A DNA stretch of 64,000 nt, taken from contig JAPLFR010000016.1 in NCBI GenBank assembly GCA_026390575.1, forward strand, positions 598,737 through 662,736, in the 5' to 3' direction. Position numbers and translations under genes: made by a program. The DNA comes from Ignavibacteriales bacterium. GTDB lineage: Bacteria; Bacteroidota; Ignavibacteria; UBA10030. Below, in pieces: positions 25,014 through 34,519 of the stretch (position 1 is its first letter; each line of letters opens with the position of its first letter). The notes below the pieces were generated by a model. The model did no database searches, had not been told where the DNA came from, and saw nothing but the letters and a program-made list of their open reading frames with translations.

Positions 25014-26747
25014 ATGAGATCGTTAGACCTGAAGACAAAAATGACCATCGGCGTATCCGCCGCCGTTATTCTCTCCTTGTCCATGGCTGCATATTTCGCG
25101 ACCTCCTACTTCGAAAAGCAGTTGAAGGCCACCATCGTTAGGAATCAGTTCCTGATGGCCTCGGCGGTGGCAAGTGAGATCGATACGAAGCTGCTGATTG
25201 CAAGCCAGCAGCTTATCCTCGCTTCTCAGGAATTACCCTCCGCAGCGTTGCACGACCCAGAAGCAGCCCAGCGATTCCTCGATAGCAAAGCTTATCTCAC
25301 AAGCTTTTTCAATAACCATTACACCCTCTTGTCTGCTGCTGGTAAATCCATTGCCGAAGCGCCTTTTACTCCAAATAGGCGAGGAAGGGATTATTCTTTT
25401 CGAGCCTATGTCAAAAAAACGCTCGAGACGCGGAAACCCATCATATCCGACCCCTATTTCTCCTCGCAGAAACATAACCATCCGGCGATTATGATGACTG
25501 CCCCGATCTTCAATAGCAAAGGCCTGATAATCAGCATCCTTGTGGGCAGCATCGACCTTATGGGCGACAACATCCTGGGAGACATCGCAAAGATCAAGAT
25601 TGGGCAAACGGGGTATTTGTCACTCACCACAGCGGACCGAGTCATGATCATGCATCCCGATAAGAACAGGATCCTGAAGCCGATTCCTCTTGGGAATAGG
25701 ATGTTCGACGCTGCTGTAGAAGGATTCGAGGGAACAGACGAGACGGTGACGACTGTCGGGATCCCCATGTTGACTTCCTTCAAGCGTATGACGGTGAACG
25801 ACTGGATTATGCTCGCCAATTATCCGCAAGCCGAGGCGTATGCGTCGATCAGGCAGATGAGATTGTACCTCCTAGGAGCGAGTGCGGTAACCGTGACGTT
25901 CGTCTTTTTTATGATCTCATTCCTTATTCGGCGTTACACCGGACCACTCCTTTATCTCACTCGGCATGTCGCAGAGCTTTCCCACAAGCAGGGCGGGGAC
26001 AAACTGATCCAACTCAAAGCGGACGACGAGATCGGGACGCTGTCCCGAGCTTTCAATACCATGGTCGCGGAATTGGACCAGCAGCAGAAGGCGCTCCAGG
26101 AATCGGAGGAGCTGTTCCGCACGCTCGCCGAAAAATCGCTGGTCGGCATTTATCTCATTCAGGATGGTGTCTTCCGCTATGTTAATCCCCGGTTCGCCAA
26201 CATATTCAAGTACTCCGTCGATGAGCTTACGGACAGGCTCGGGCCCGGTGACCTCACTCATCCCGACGGCTGGCTAAGCACACATAATCAAATCCACTCG
26301 AGTATCAAGGGGAATGTCAAATCCACCCATTATTTCTACCGTGCAGTAACGAAGGCGCAAGAGATTATCGACATCGAAGTGTACGGATCGGCGACGATCT
26401 CCCGCGGCCAGCCTGCGATCATCGGGACGATCGTTGACATTACCGACCGCAAACGGGCAGAAGTTGAACGCGAACGACTTATCACGGAACTTCAGAGTAC
26501 CCTTGCCGAGGTCAAGACATTGCGCGGACTGGTACCGATCTGCTCAAATTGCAAGAAGATCCGTGATGACAAAGGATATTGGACACAACTCGAAGGATAT
26601 TTACAGGAACACTCACAAGCAAAATTTAGTCATGGTGTCTGTCCGGATTGTGCAGAAAAGTTATACGGAAAATATTATGCACAACTAAAGAAACAGCGGG
26701 AGAATACCGCTCCGCAAGCTCCTCCAACAGATTTACCGAAGGAATAA
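25014..26747 (+). CDS. Cache-HAMP-PAS sensor protein with a C-terminal four-cysteine tail
   Basis: A 577-residue membrane sensor. One N-terminal helix (GVSAAVILSLSMAAYFAT) is followed by a periplasmic double-Cache-like domain (about residues 35-275), a second helix (LYLLGASAVTVTFVFFMISFLI), a HAMP domain (to about 350) and a PAS domain with PAC tail (about 365-485). It then ends in a helix and a tail with C510-x2-C513 and C543-x2-C546 (PICSNCKKIRDDKGYW...). No kinase, GGDEF, EAL, cyclase or methyl-accepting domain is present. The Cys tail recurs at the ends of PAS and response-regulator proteins and looks like a zinc or metal ribbon. Most of the gene has more GC at third codon positions than its neighbours, which hints at transfer. 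Its last 15 bases overlap the convergent EamA gene. Confidence 0.82.
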   Translation: MRSLDLKTKMTIGVSAAVILSLSMAAYFATSYFEKQLKATIVRNQFLMASAVASEIDTKLLIASQQLILASQELPSAALHDPEAAQRFLDSKAYLTSFFNNHYTLLSAAGKSIAEAPFTPNRRGRDYSFRAYVKKTLETRKPIISDPYFSSQKHNHPAIMMTAPIFNSKGLIISILVGSIDLMGDNILGDIAKIKIGQTGYLSLTTADRVMIMHPDKNRILKPIPLGNRMFDAAVEGFEGTDETVTTVGIPMLTSFKRMTVNDWIMLANYPQAEAYASIRQMRLYLLGASAVTVTFVFFMISFLIRRYTGPLLYLTRHVAELSHKQGGDKLIQLKADDEIGTLSRAFNTMVAELDQQQKALQESEELFRTLAEKSLVGIYLIQDGVFRYVNPRFANIFKYSVDELTDRLGPGDLTHPDGWLSTHNQIHSSIKGNVKSTHYFYRAVTKAQEIIDIEVYGSATISRGQPAIIGTIVDITDRKRAEVERERLITELQSTLAEVKTLRGLVPICSNCKKIRDDKGYWTQLEGYLQEHSQAKFSHGVCPDCAEKLYGKYYAQLKKQRENTAPQAPPTDLPKE

Positions 26748-27623
26748 AATCCCAACTCCGGCGACAGCAACACAAGCTCCAGCAACAGCACGCCAGGAAA
26801 GTTTCTCGCGAAATAAAATCCATACCATTGGCAGCATGATAATTGGAACAAGCGCAATAATTGTAGCCGCGATGGCAACGTCGGTGAGTGAAATAGCGAT
26901 GAGACTAAATGTCACTCCAAGATAAGGACCAAGAAACGAACCAAGCATTGTGAAACGAAATGCTTTACGATCATTTGAGAATACTTCTCTTGGTTTTGTA
27001 AATCGGCCCGCGAAGTAATTTAATGGCGCCAGAACCAATGTAGCAGCAAATGCACGTATAAATGTTGCAACAAATCCGTTGATTGGACCTTGTGCAAATG
27101 CGCTCTTTGCCAAAATCATCCCCCCTGCCTGTCCTAAAGCTCCCAATAATGCATACAACACTCCCGCCATAGATATAGGAATACGGTGCGATGACGATTC
27201 CTTGCGCTCTAACACAACCAGCGCAATACCGGCAAGTGTTATTATCATGCCAAATATTCCGGTGAGCGAAAGCGTTTCATTCAAGAAGAGGAATGCCATG
27301 AGTGCCGTCATCGCTGGAGCCGTCGACATCATAAGTGTGCTAATCCGGGCGTTGTTGTATTCGAAAGACTTGAAAAGGAAGGTATCACCGAAAACGAATC
27401 CGCCAAAACCACTCAGTGAAAGAAATAGTATTTGTATGGCAGATACATTTACCTGAATACCGAAAACAACGATAGTCACAAATAAAAAAACAACTGCTGC
27501 AACAAGCCGCACGACATTCACATACACAGAACCAACGCGTGTGGTTGCAGCCGCAAAAGCAAGCGCGCTTCCCGTCCACATCACAGCTGTTGCGAGAGCA
27601 CTTAATTCACCGGCGTATGGCAT
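26733..27623 (-). CDS. EamA-family (DMT superfamily) transporter
   Basis: Inner-membrane permease of 296 residues with about ten hydrophobic segments in two homologous EamA halves (first half to about residue 140, second from about 155). Conserved small-residue pairs such as GALGQAGGMILAKSA mark the second repeat. Members export or import amino acids, sugars or metabolites; the substrate cannot be inferred. The ATG at 27621-27623 starts directly with the first helix (ALATAVMWTGSALAF). It is convergent with the Cache-PAS gene, overlapping its end by 15 bases. Confidence 0.85.
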   Translation of the reverse strand: MPYAGELSALATAVMWTGSALAFAAATTRVGSVYVNVVRLVAAVVFLFVTIVVFGIQVNVSAIQILFLSLSGFGGFVFGDTFLFKSFEYNNARISTLMMSTAPAMTALMAFLFLNETLSLTGIFGMIITLAGIALVVLERKESSSHRIPISMAGVLYALLGALGQAGGMILAKSAFAQGPINGFVATFIRAFAATLVLAPLNYFAGRFTKPREVFSNDRKAFRFTMLGSFLGPYLGVTFSLIAISLTDVAIAATIIALVPIIMLPMVWILFREKLSWRAVAGACVAVAGVGILFLR

Positions 27624-27775
27624 GAGAGTAACAATTTCTTAAGTAGTGCTTGTTTAAAATGTTTATGTAAGGTAGGAAATTCTTCAGCGAAAAGCAGGTG
27701 ACCACAAATCAATTGGGTTTGAAAATTCGTTGAATTTTTTTTCCAGCGGAAGGTGTGATTTACAAATAGTGTTTC

Positions 27776-28567
27776 TCAACCTCCTCTCTTTTGTTGGACT
27801 TTTTTTATCAGCCTCGCTGGAAGTGGTCTCGGTATAAATCGGACGAGTTGAGTTCCAAGCCAATTTTTCCACCCGGAAATAACAAGCGGTTTTCTTTTCA
27901 TCAATCCTTTATACCCTTCAAGCGCAACTGTGTGTGAATCCATCGAGAGCAGATCGCCAAAGATTTTTTCATTTACAAAACCAGCTCTCTTTCCAAAGCC
28001 GGTAGCTGTCGGTCCGGGGCAAAATGCTGTAGCCGTTACACCTGTTCCCTTCAATTCTTCCGACAGTGCTTCTGAGAAACTTAACACATAAGCTTTTGAT
28101 GCGTAGTATGTCGCCATCATCGGACCAGGTTGAAAGGCGGCTGTTGATGCCATGTTTAATATTTTTCCACGTCTTCGCTCGATCATTCCTGGCAAGAAAA
28201 GCCGCGTGAGATGTGTCAGTGCTGTGATGTTCACCTGAATCATTCCGAGGACATCTGTAAGTTCCATTTGGGAAAACTCGCCGCGCCACCCGAAGCCAGC
28301 ATTGTTGACAAGCACATCAATGTTTCCACCTTCACTTTGAAGTACCTCAAAAATTTCTTCCGGCGTTGAAGAAATAGACAAATCTTTTGCGTAGTATTTT
28401 ACCTGCACACCGTATGTTTGCTGCAGATCTTCTGCAATGTATTTAAGTTTGTCATGACTGCGCGCAACAAGGGCAAGATCATGACTTTCCCTTGCAAAAA
28501 TTTTTGCAAGTTCCAATCCAATGCCGTTTGAGGCGCCGGTAATAAGTGCGATGGGATTTGTTTTCAT
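27776..28567 (-). CDS. Short-chain dehydrogenase/reductase (SDR)
   Basis: A classical SDR oxidoreductase of 263 residues. The cofactor loop is TGASNGIGLELA (residues 10-21), followed by the NNAGFG motif, an active-site serine in MASTAAF, and the YYASK catalytic Tyr/Lys. After the first strand the loop RSHDKL suggests NADP(H) preference, since a basic residue sits where NAD-users carry Asp. It resembles DltE/YqjQ-type reductases with FCPGPTATGF after the active site. Substrate unknown. It lies between the EamA gene and the M64 peptidase gene on the same strand without tight spacing. Confidence 0.88.
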   Translation of the reverse strand: MKTNPIALITGASNGIGLELAKIFARESHDLALVARSHDKLKYIAEDLQQTYGVQVKYYAKDLSISSTPEEIFEVLQSEGGNIDVLVNNAGFGWRGEFSQMELTDVLGMIQVNITALTHLTRLFLPGMIERRRGKILNMASTAAFQPGPMMATYYASKAYVLSFSEALSEELKGTGVTATAFCPGPTATGFGKRAGFVNEKIFGDLLSMDSHTVALEGYKGLMKRKPLVISGWKNWLGTQLVRFIPRPLPARLIKKVQQKRGG

Positions 28568-28609
28568 TAACTTTTATTTTCTAACAATTGCTTTTTACTC
28601 GTTTACTTG

Positions 28610-30037
28610 CTACTTGATATACATTTCTATTATCCGTTCAATCGCTGCAGCGCAGACAGGATCAAAATCCACCGGGTTGAATGTAAACATCTTGCAGTCT
28701 ATTGCAGGGCGATACATATCTTTTGACGTGTACCCCGAACCCTCAAACGCACCTACAATGCCAATCCATTTGGGATCTTTAAGAATTTCTTTTCCACTCT
28801 TCAACAATCCTTCACGCTTATCATAGTAATCGGAAGCAAGTCGGTCTAATTTACCCCGCAATATTTCTATACTATCGTACTTTGCTTTCTGCCAAGGTGT
28901 TGGAATCGGAGTATTCAATAACGTGATATTGCGCCATTTTAAATTTTCCTTTGAATTCGTGCGCGTCACGTTTGGTTCCCACGGTTCAACACCCTTCGGA
29001 TAGAAATCAACATACGAAACTTGTGAGCTGTAATATTCATCCCCTAAGCCGCCAAAACAATGGCCAAACTCATGCACATAGACATAATCCATTTCCCATT
29101 CTTGACCAGCTTTTGCCGGTTTAGTAAAACATGTTGTGTAAAGATTAAAGATTCCACCACCGCCATAACGGTTGTCATTTACAAGAATTGTAATAAAATC
29201 ATAAGGTGCTGTATCGGCAATATCACGCATTGCCCGATTCTCTTCCGTCAGCACATAGCGGGCAGAACCGAATGTGTTGTACATCGTACCAAGTGCCGTA
29301 TGTTTCCAGACATTCTGATCGGGCATATCGATGCCGGAATCGTCTGAGATTACTTCCATCGCACGAACATTAAAATCGTTTTTATGCTTTTTGAACGGTT
29401 GATACGAGAAAAGCTGATCGGTAAAATGTCTTGCGTCCTTCCTAAATTTCTCCATGTCATTTTTTGCGTACCCATCACCAAGGATGAGAATGTCTACCTT
29501 CTTGTCGGTCGGACCATTGACCATCACATCAAACATTGCGAATTTACTTTCCTGTTTCTCACGATTTACAACGGTCGAATTGTTTGGATTAATAACGGTA
29601 GAGAAAACTTCTCTAAACGCCATCACTTCGCCGGCGCCAACAAATTTGTCGCGGCGATTAAAACTGACAATGACTTTTCGTTTTGGAAAAGGAAAGCGAA
29701 CGGTTTCCTGAAATGTCCGCCATGTTCCGCTTATTGCCTCTTCCGTTGTTTGCCATTCACCAAACACCGTTGAATAACCGCGTGAATAAAGAAGCAGGTT
29801 GGTTTGAAGATCGCTCACCTTTACAAAACAATCACCAAGATTGAGCGTGTCGAGCAAATTCACTTTACTGCCGGGCCAGGTATTTTCTTCATACACCTTG
29901 TCTAAGGTAATTTGCTCTTGTCCTTTCGTCCCAATGTGATAGTAATCCACACGCATGGTGGCATTGGTAAAATTATTATCATAGCTCTGCGATAAGCACA
30001 CTGAAATTGTGAAGAAAAGTAGGAACAGTGTTTTCAT
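28610..30037 (-). CDS. Exported peptidase M64 (IgA peptidase-like metalloprotease)
   Basis: A 475-residue secreted zinc protease of the M64 family. It has a signal peptide (MKTLFLLFFTISVCLSQ), an N-terminal beta domain to about residue 175 and a catalytic domain beginning at VDILILGDGYA. The zinc site is VHEFGHCFGGLGDEYY, with both histidines and the catalytic glutamate intact. I chose the ATG at 30035-30037, preceded by AGGAA, rather than the TTG at 30055. The name reflects a Clostridium founding member; members in this bacterial group probably degrade environmental protein. It stands alone, with the NRAMP-related gene ending 66 bases upstream. Confidence 0.9.
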   Translation of the reverse strand: MKTLFLLFFTISVCLSQSYDNNFTNATMRVDYYHIGTKGQEQITLDKVYEENTWPGSKVNLLDTLNLGDCFVKVSDLQTNLLLYSRGYSTVFGEWQTTEEAISGTWRTFQETVRFPFPKRKVIVSFNRRDKFVGAGEVMAFREVFSTVINPNNSTVVNREKQESKFAMFDVMVNGPTDKKVDILILGDGYAKNDMEKFRKDARHFTDQLFSYQPFKKHKNDFNVRAMEVISDDSGIDMPDQNVWKHTALGTMYNTFGSARYVLTEENRAMRDIADTAPYDFITILVNDNRYGGGGIFNLYTTCFTKPAKAGQEWEMDYVYVHEFGHCFGGLGDEYYSSQVSYVDFYPKGVEPWEPNVTRTNSKENLKWRNITLLNTPIPTPWQKAKYDSIEILRGKLDRLASDYYDKREGLLKSGKEILKDPKWIGIVGAFEGSGYTSKDMYRPAIDCKMFTFNPVDFDPVCAAAIERIIEMYIK

Positions 30038-30103
30038 GTTTAAATTCCTATACAATAAGACAGTTGAGGCAATAAGCCGGATACATTGATATCGAACTTA
30101 TTT

Positions 30104-31360
30104 CTATCCAACGCCTATGCCCGAGAAAAGCAGGAATGCACTAAGTATGATTAAGATTATCGTCGTTGTCCAACCGATTGTATTTTGCAGCCGGTTGTTG
30201 GTATATTCTTCCATGATTTCTTTATTGTTCACAATGATCATCATACAAACAAGCACCATGGGAAGCAGAATGGCATTCAGCACCTGCGTCCAAATAGTAA
30301 TAGCAATGAGCGGGGCCCCCGGAATCAAAATAATGCCGGAACCGATGAGAATGATGATAGTAAAAAGCGAATAGAATTGTGGAGCTTCGCTAAATTTTTT
30401 GTCTATACCTGCTTCAAATCCGAAAGCTTCGCAGACATAGAATGCTGTTGCCAGTGGAAGAATCGCTGCGGAAAAAATCGATGCAACAAATAATCCGAAT
30501 GCAAATAATTGACCAGCCAAAGCGCCGGCTAACGGCTGCAAGGCCATTGCTGCATCTGCTGCTTCGTTGATTTTAATACCGTTCACGTGAAGCGTCGCGG
30601 CACAGGCTACAATGATAAAGAACGCAACAACGACGGTAGCAATGCATCCGAGTACGACATCCCAAATTGTGTATTTATAATCGCTGATTTTTAGTCCTTT
30701 TTCAATTACAGCCGATTGCATGTAAAATTGCATCCATGGTGCAACGGTCGTGCCGATAATACCAAGAACGGTGGTGATATATTCACTATCGAATTGCACC
30801 GTTGGTGTAATCATTGCTTTGCCAATGACACTCCAGTCGGGACCTGCAATAACGGCTGAAACGACATACGAAAGGAGAAATACGCTGAAAAGGAGGAATA
30901 CTCTTTCTGCAAATTTATAATTGCCTTTCAGCACAAGCACCCAAACCGCAATAGCTGCAAGCGGAACTGAAATATATTTGCTTACACCGAAGATATTCAT
31001 ACTGCCTGCAACACCTGCAAACTCTGTTGCAGTATTTCCCACATCGGCGACTAAAAGAAAAATAAACATATAGAACGTGATGCGCACGCCAAAGCTTTCG
31101 CGTATCAAATCCGCCAGTCCTTTACCGGTGACAATACCCATGCGCGCATTCATTTCCTGTACAGCCAAGAGCGCTATGAACGAAGGAATAAGTGTCCAGA
31201 GCAGTTTGTACCCGTACAGTGCACCTGCAACAGAGTACGTGGTAATTCCACCGGCATCGTTATCAACGCTGCCTGTGACGATTCCAGGTCCCAAGATGCT
31301 CATGAAGATTAAGAGCTGCCGCAGAGCAGGATTATCTTTGATTCGTTTGAAAAAACTCAT
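30104..31360 (-). CDS. NRAMP-related divalent cation transporter (probable Mg2+-type)
   Basis: An inner-membrane carrier of 418 residues and about eleven hydrophobic segments, related to NRAMP metal transporters. The metal-site motif of TM1, normally DPGN, is DAGG (D35-G38 in SVDNDAGGITTYS). The TM6 motif, normally MPH, is APW (VAPWMQFYMQ), so the soft methionine ligand that selects Mn or Fe is missing. This pattern fits the NRAMP-related magnesium transporter branch more than MntH. Start: ATG 31358-31360, two bases after the upstream gene's stop; the longer frame to 31426 overlaps that gene. It is co-transcribed with a soluble MgtE_N/CBS protein, which supports a Mg2+ role. Confidence 0.82.
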   Translation of the reverse strand: MSFFKRIKDNPALRQLLIFMSILGPGIVTGSVDNDAGGITTYSVAGALYGYKLLWTLIPSFIALLAVQEMNARMGIVTGKGLADLIRESFGVRITFYMFIFLLVADVGNTATEFAGVAGSMNIFGVSKYISVPLAAIAVWVLVLKGNYKFAERVFLLFSVFLLSYVVSAVIAGPDWSVIGKAMITPTVQFDSEYITTVLGIIGTTVAPWMQFYMQSAVIEKGLKISDYKYTIWDVVLGCIATVVVAFFIIVACAATLHVNGIKINEAADAAMALQPLAGALAGQLFAFGLFVASIFSAAILPLATAFYVCEAFGFEAGIDKKFSEAPQFYSLFTIIILIGSGIILIPGAPLIAITIWTQVLNAILLPMVLVCMMIIVNNKEIMEEYTNNRLQNTIGWTTTIILIILSAFLLFSGIGVG

Positions 31361-31361
31361 G

Positions 31362-32663
31362 TCACACTGTTTCCTCTTCTTTAATTTCCGGGAACACTGA
31401 TGCGAGAGCGTCGCGGAAAGATACAAGTCCTTGAAGTTTATCGTTGTCGTCTACAACAGGAATAGCTTCAAAATTATATTTGAAAAAGAGTTTTGCCACG
31501 CGACGAATACGCGTATCAATTTGCACCGAAACAGCCTGTTCAATCATAATATCGGCAATCAAGAGGTCTGCGTCACTCATAAGAAGATTTCGTAAACTCA
31601 CTACGCCGAGAAGCCGTTCGTCATGATCAAGCACATACGCGTATCGATACATCTCAGACTTTTCACATTCAACAATAATACGTTTAAGAACCATCCCCGC
31701 GGTCTCTGTTGGTTTAGCGGTAACGAAGTCGGTGTTCATAATACTGCCGACGCTGTACATTGAAAGAGTAGAAAGCTCTTTTAATTCTGTTACTTTTTCC
31801 GGCGTCAGAAGTGTATACACCGCCTGGCGTTTCTGTGTATCGCATGCTTCCAGCAAATCCACTGCTTCGTCCATCTGCATTTCGTTGATGATCGGTGCAA
31901 GCCTGAGCGGCTCCATTGATTCAACAATTTGTAGACGATTCTTGAATTGCATTTCCTGAAGCGTTTGAGCAGCGGTAAAGTTGTCGAGTGACTCAATGAG
32001 AGCGATACGTTCGTCGGTTCCGAGATCTTCGAGAATATCTGCAAGATCGGCGGGATGAATCTCGGATAACTTCGATGCATCCGTCTTTAATTGTACTGAC
32101 GCGTAGACAGAAGACGTGGCAGTAGGCTGTACATACTTCCATGAAACAAACTCATCTTTGATATCGCGGTCCGTTACCCAGCGGAAGGCGCCGTTTACCA
32201 CGTGCAGAATTCCAATTCTGCGCAAAATTCCTTTCAAGCCGATGTCGATATGTACTACCCAGAGGTTGGTACTTTCTTTCGCCTTGTCTTCGATGAGCAA
32301 TTGCAGATCGTTCACACGAACGATTTTATATCCTTCTGTCGAAATGATTTGCTTGTCTAAAAATGTTTTACAGATAAGAATTTCATTTTCTGCTGCTTTT
32401 ACTTGCTGCTCACCACCATTTGCGGGGTACTCCACTGCAATGTGTTCTTTAAACACCATGCGTTTGACATTGCTCCATGGAATGTAGATTGGCTGTTTAC
32501 CGCGATGTGTTCGCACCATGAGTCCTGTGACACGCGGATAAACCTGCATGGTCGTGGCAGCAAGGTCTACTAACTTACCGATTCGTTTGTTATCACTGAT
32601 TCTTAGTACCGGTAAATTAACAAATTCGCTAAGATAGGAAAATTTTACTACCTCAAGAGCCAT
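31362..32663 (-). CDS. Soluble PRC-barrel / MgtE_N / CBS-pair protein
   Basis: A cytoplasmic 433-residue protein. Its N-terminal part is PRC-barrel-like (about 15-75: LPVLRISDNKRIGKL), perhaps repeated at 110-170. An MgtE intracellular N domain follows (about 205-300: EIHPADLADILEDLGTDERIALI), then two CBS domains (about 305-425, ending LQGLVSFRDALASVF). In MgtE channels these domains sense Mg2+ and gate the pore, but here the membrane domain is absent and a separate NRAMP-related carrier is encoded right behind, two bases apart. The protein probably gates or senses for that carrier. ATG at 32661-32663 begins close to the first strand; no good ribosome site is visible. Confidence 0.85.
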   Translation of the reverse strand: MALEVVKFSYLSEFVNLPVLRISDNKRIGKLVDLAATTMQVYPRVTGLMVRTHRGKQPIYIPWSNVKRMVFKEHIAVEYPANGGEQQVKAAENEILICKTFLDKQIISTEGYKIVRVNDLQLLIEDKAKESTNLWVVHIDIGLKGILRRIGILHVVNGAFRWVTDRDIKDEFVSWKYVQPTATSSVYASVQLKTDASKLSEIHPADLADILEDLGTDERIALIESLDNFTAAQTLQEMQFKNRLQIVESMEPLRLAPIINEMQMDEAVDLLEACDTQKRQAVYTLLTPEKVTELKELSTLSMYSVGSIMNTDFVTAKPTETAGMVLKRIIVECEKSEMYRYAYVLDHDERLLGVVSLRNLLMSDADLLIADIMIEQAVSVQIDTRIRRVAKLFFKYNFEAIPVVDDNDKLQGLVSFRDALASVFPEIKEEETV

Positions 32664-32678
32664 AAATAGTTTTCCACG

Positions 32679-33452
32679 TTATATTAACTTCTCTCGTACA
32701 ATTTTTGCTATAATAAGCATTTCATAATCATTTGGTGTCAGCGGCATGGTACGGCTGAAATTTCCTACTTGGCATCCAAAAATTTCAATCGTTGAAAAAT
32801 GAAGTGATTTCAACATCCACGTAATTTCTGATGGCATATAATAACGCTCATTGCATTGAAGGGTCAGCACCTGACCGTCATCGTCTGTAACTTCGAATCT
32901 AGAACTATCACGCAATGTCATTGCATTGAATACGTGTCCGCTGCTCGTTCCTTCAACGGTGTTTGAATTCAGAAATTCTTCAATAGAATGAGCCAGCGGA
33001 AAAAGTGCATTGAGTGTTGTCAAAATAAATGTACCGCCGGATTTCAATGCTCTCGCCGCTCCTTGCAAGATAGCAAAGTTCATCTCGTCGGTTTCCATCA
33101 ATGGAAATCCACCTTCACACAACATAATGGCAACATCAAATTCATGGGAGAGCTTGAGATCTCGTGCATCTGTATGAATAAACTCCACAACGGTCTGTGC
33201 TTCTAATGCTTTCTCTCGAGCTCGTCTCAGCTGGGATTCGGAAAAATCGATTCCGGTAACTTTGTATCCGCGTTTCGCTAATTCTATAGAATGTCTTCCC
33301 GTACCGCAGCCGATATCCAGAATCCGTTTTGTCCGATCACCGTGAAGTTCTCCTTCAATAAAATCAACTTCTTGAATAGTCCCCTGTGTGAACGTCTCTT
33401 TGTCATAGGTTCGGGCATAATTCTGAAATAATATTTCGTACCATTGTTTCAT
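32679..33452 (-). CDS. Class I SAM-dependent methyltransferase
   Basis: A 257-residue Rossmann methyltransferase. SAM-binding motif I is ILDIGCGTGRHSIELA, motif II is VTGIDFSESQL, and motif III is DVAIMLCEGGF. The C-terminal half has NYEMLIIAKI. Substrate cannot be read; it belongs to the Methyltransf_25/UbiE-like group, possibly acting on small molecules. I moved the start to the ATG 33450-33452, which has GGGAG eight bases upstream. The preceding frame to 33488 adds unconserved residues. It lies 15 bases upstream of the PRC/MgtE_N gene and may share its transcript, though no functional link is obvious. Confidence 0.85.
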   Translation of the reverse strand: MKQWYEILFQNYARTYDKETFTQGTIQEVDFIEGELHGDRTKRILDIGCGTGRHSIELAKRGYKVTGIDFSESQLRRAREKALEAQTVVEFIHTDARDLKLSHEFDVAIMLCEGGFPLMETDEMNFAILQGAARALKSGGTFILTTLNALFPLAHSIEEFLNSNTVEGTSSGHVFNAMTLRDSSRFEVTDDDGQVLTLQCNERYYMPSEITWMLKSLHFSTIEIFGCQVGNFSRTMPLTPNDYEMLIIAKIVREKLI

Positions 33453-33636
33453 GTCATAAACTCCCGAATTTCCATGAAGAATTTGCATTGTCCGATGTTT
33501 AAACTAAAAGAGTTTATCATCTCCGATTAAAATAAGAATTCTTTTTTAGAAATAAACACTTAATCACGAAAAATATTCCTTTTTTCTTTAACTCATAGAC
33601 TGATTCCCGAACACCGACAACACACTGCTTACTCAT

Positions 33637-34515
33637 TTGAAACTCATCTTTCTTTTTCGTACCATCGAAGTGTCTGACACACACGTACTGCAGGAAATTC
33701 TCTTGTCAATACTCTCTTTTATTTTTCTTTTCGCTGGTGGATTCATTGCCGGCACTTTTGGCGCACTGCTCGGACTCGGCGGCGGGGTGCTGCTTATTCC
33801 ATTTCTGGTGATGGTTCTCAATATTCCGATGCACCAAGCGATTGCGACCAGTATTATTGCTGTTATTGCCACATCGAGCGCTGGCGCCGCAATGAACCTT
33901 GAACGCCGCACAGTTCATATGCGGCTCGGAATGCTTCTGGAAATCGCTACGGTCACCGGTGCAATACTTGGAGGGATTACAGCAAACTATTTAAGCGCAA
34001 CCATCCTTGCAAAACTCTTTTCAGGATTACTATTTTTCGTTGCAATCATAATGCTTTGGCGGATACGTCAACATAACGGCCAAGAGATACTCCATACCGA
34101 TGGTATTCTTCCCGGTACTTTTACCGATGATGCCACTGGGACGACTGTCCATTATACGGTAAAGAAAGTGCCTGTTGCGATGCTGATTTCGCTCGTTGCA
34201 GGTAATGTTTCTGGTTTGCTTGGCGTTGGCGGAGGGATTTTCAAAGTACCTGCGATGCATATTCTTTCCGGTATTCCAATGAAAGCAGCAACAGCCACAA
34301 GCAATTTTATGATTGGCGTGACCGCAGCAGCTAGTGCGTTCATTTATTTTGCACATGGACATCTAAATCCATTTGTCGCTTCTACAGCTGCACTTGGTGT
34401 CCTTGCCGGTTCTATGACAGGTGTGCGCATAAGCCGTAAAATTCAAAGCAAAGTACTGACATGGGTATTTGCGCTAGCTTTGTTGGGGATTTCTATTCAA
34501 TTATATTTAAGATAG
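33637..34515 (+). CDS. TauE/SafE-family membrane protein (sulfite/organosulfur exporter-like)
   Basis: An inner-membrane protein of 292 residues with two TauE/SafE repeats, each carrying GALLGLGGG-like and LLGVGGGIFKVPAM motifs, and about eight to nine helices. Family members move sulfite, sulfonates or other organosulfur anions, but the assignment for a given member is weak. The start is TTG at 33637, or a later in-frame codon; no ATG precedes the first helix. A DUF1634 gene follows after four bases, a pairing frequently seen with this branch of TauE, so the two probably form a complex. Confidence 0.85.
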   Translation: MKLIFLFRTIEVSDTHVLQEILLSILSFIFLFAGGFIAGTFGALLGLGGGVLLIPFLVMVLNIPMHQAIATSIIAVIATSSAGAAMNLERRTVHMRLGMLLEIATVTGAILGGITANYLSATILAKLFSGLLFFVAIIMLWRIRQHNGQEILHTDGILPGTFTDDATGTTVHYTVKKVPVAMLISLVAGNVSGLLGVGGGIFKVPAMHILSGIPMKAATATSNFMIGVTAAASAFIYFAHGHLNPFVASTAALGVLAGSMTGVRISRKIQSKVLTWVFALALLGISIQLYLR

Positions 34516-34519
34516 AGAT

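Noticed and set aside
24792-25141. Two short plus-strand ORFs before the Cache-PAS gene
   Set aside because: No ribosome sites, one overlaps the Cache-PAS gene in another frame, and the translations are Cys- and Arg-rich noise.
28610-30037. M64 peptidase as a virulence factor
   Set aside because: The IgA label is inherited from a founding member; nothing in the window indicates a host association.
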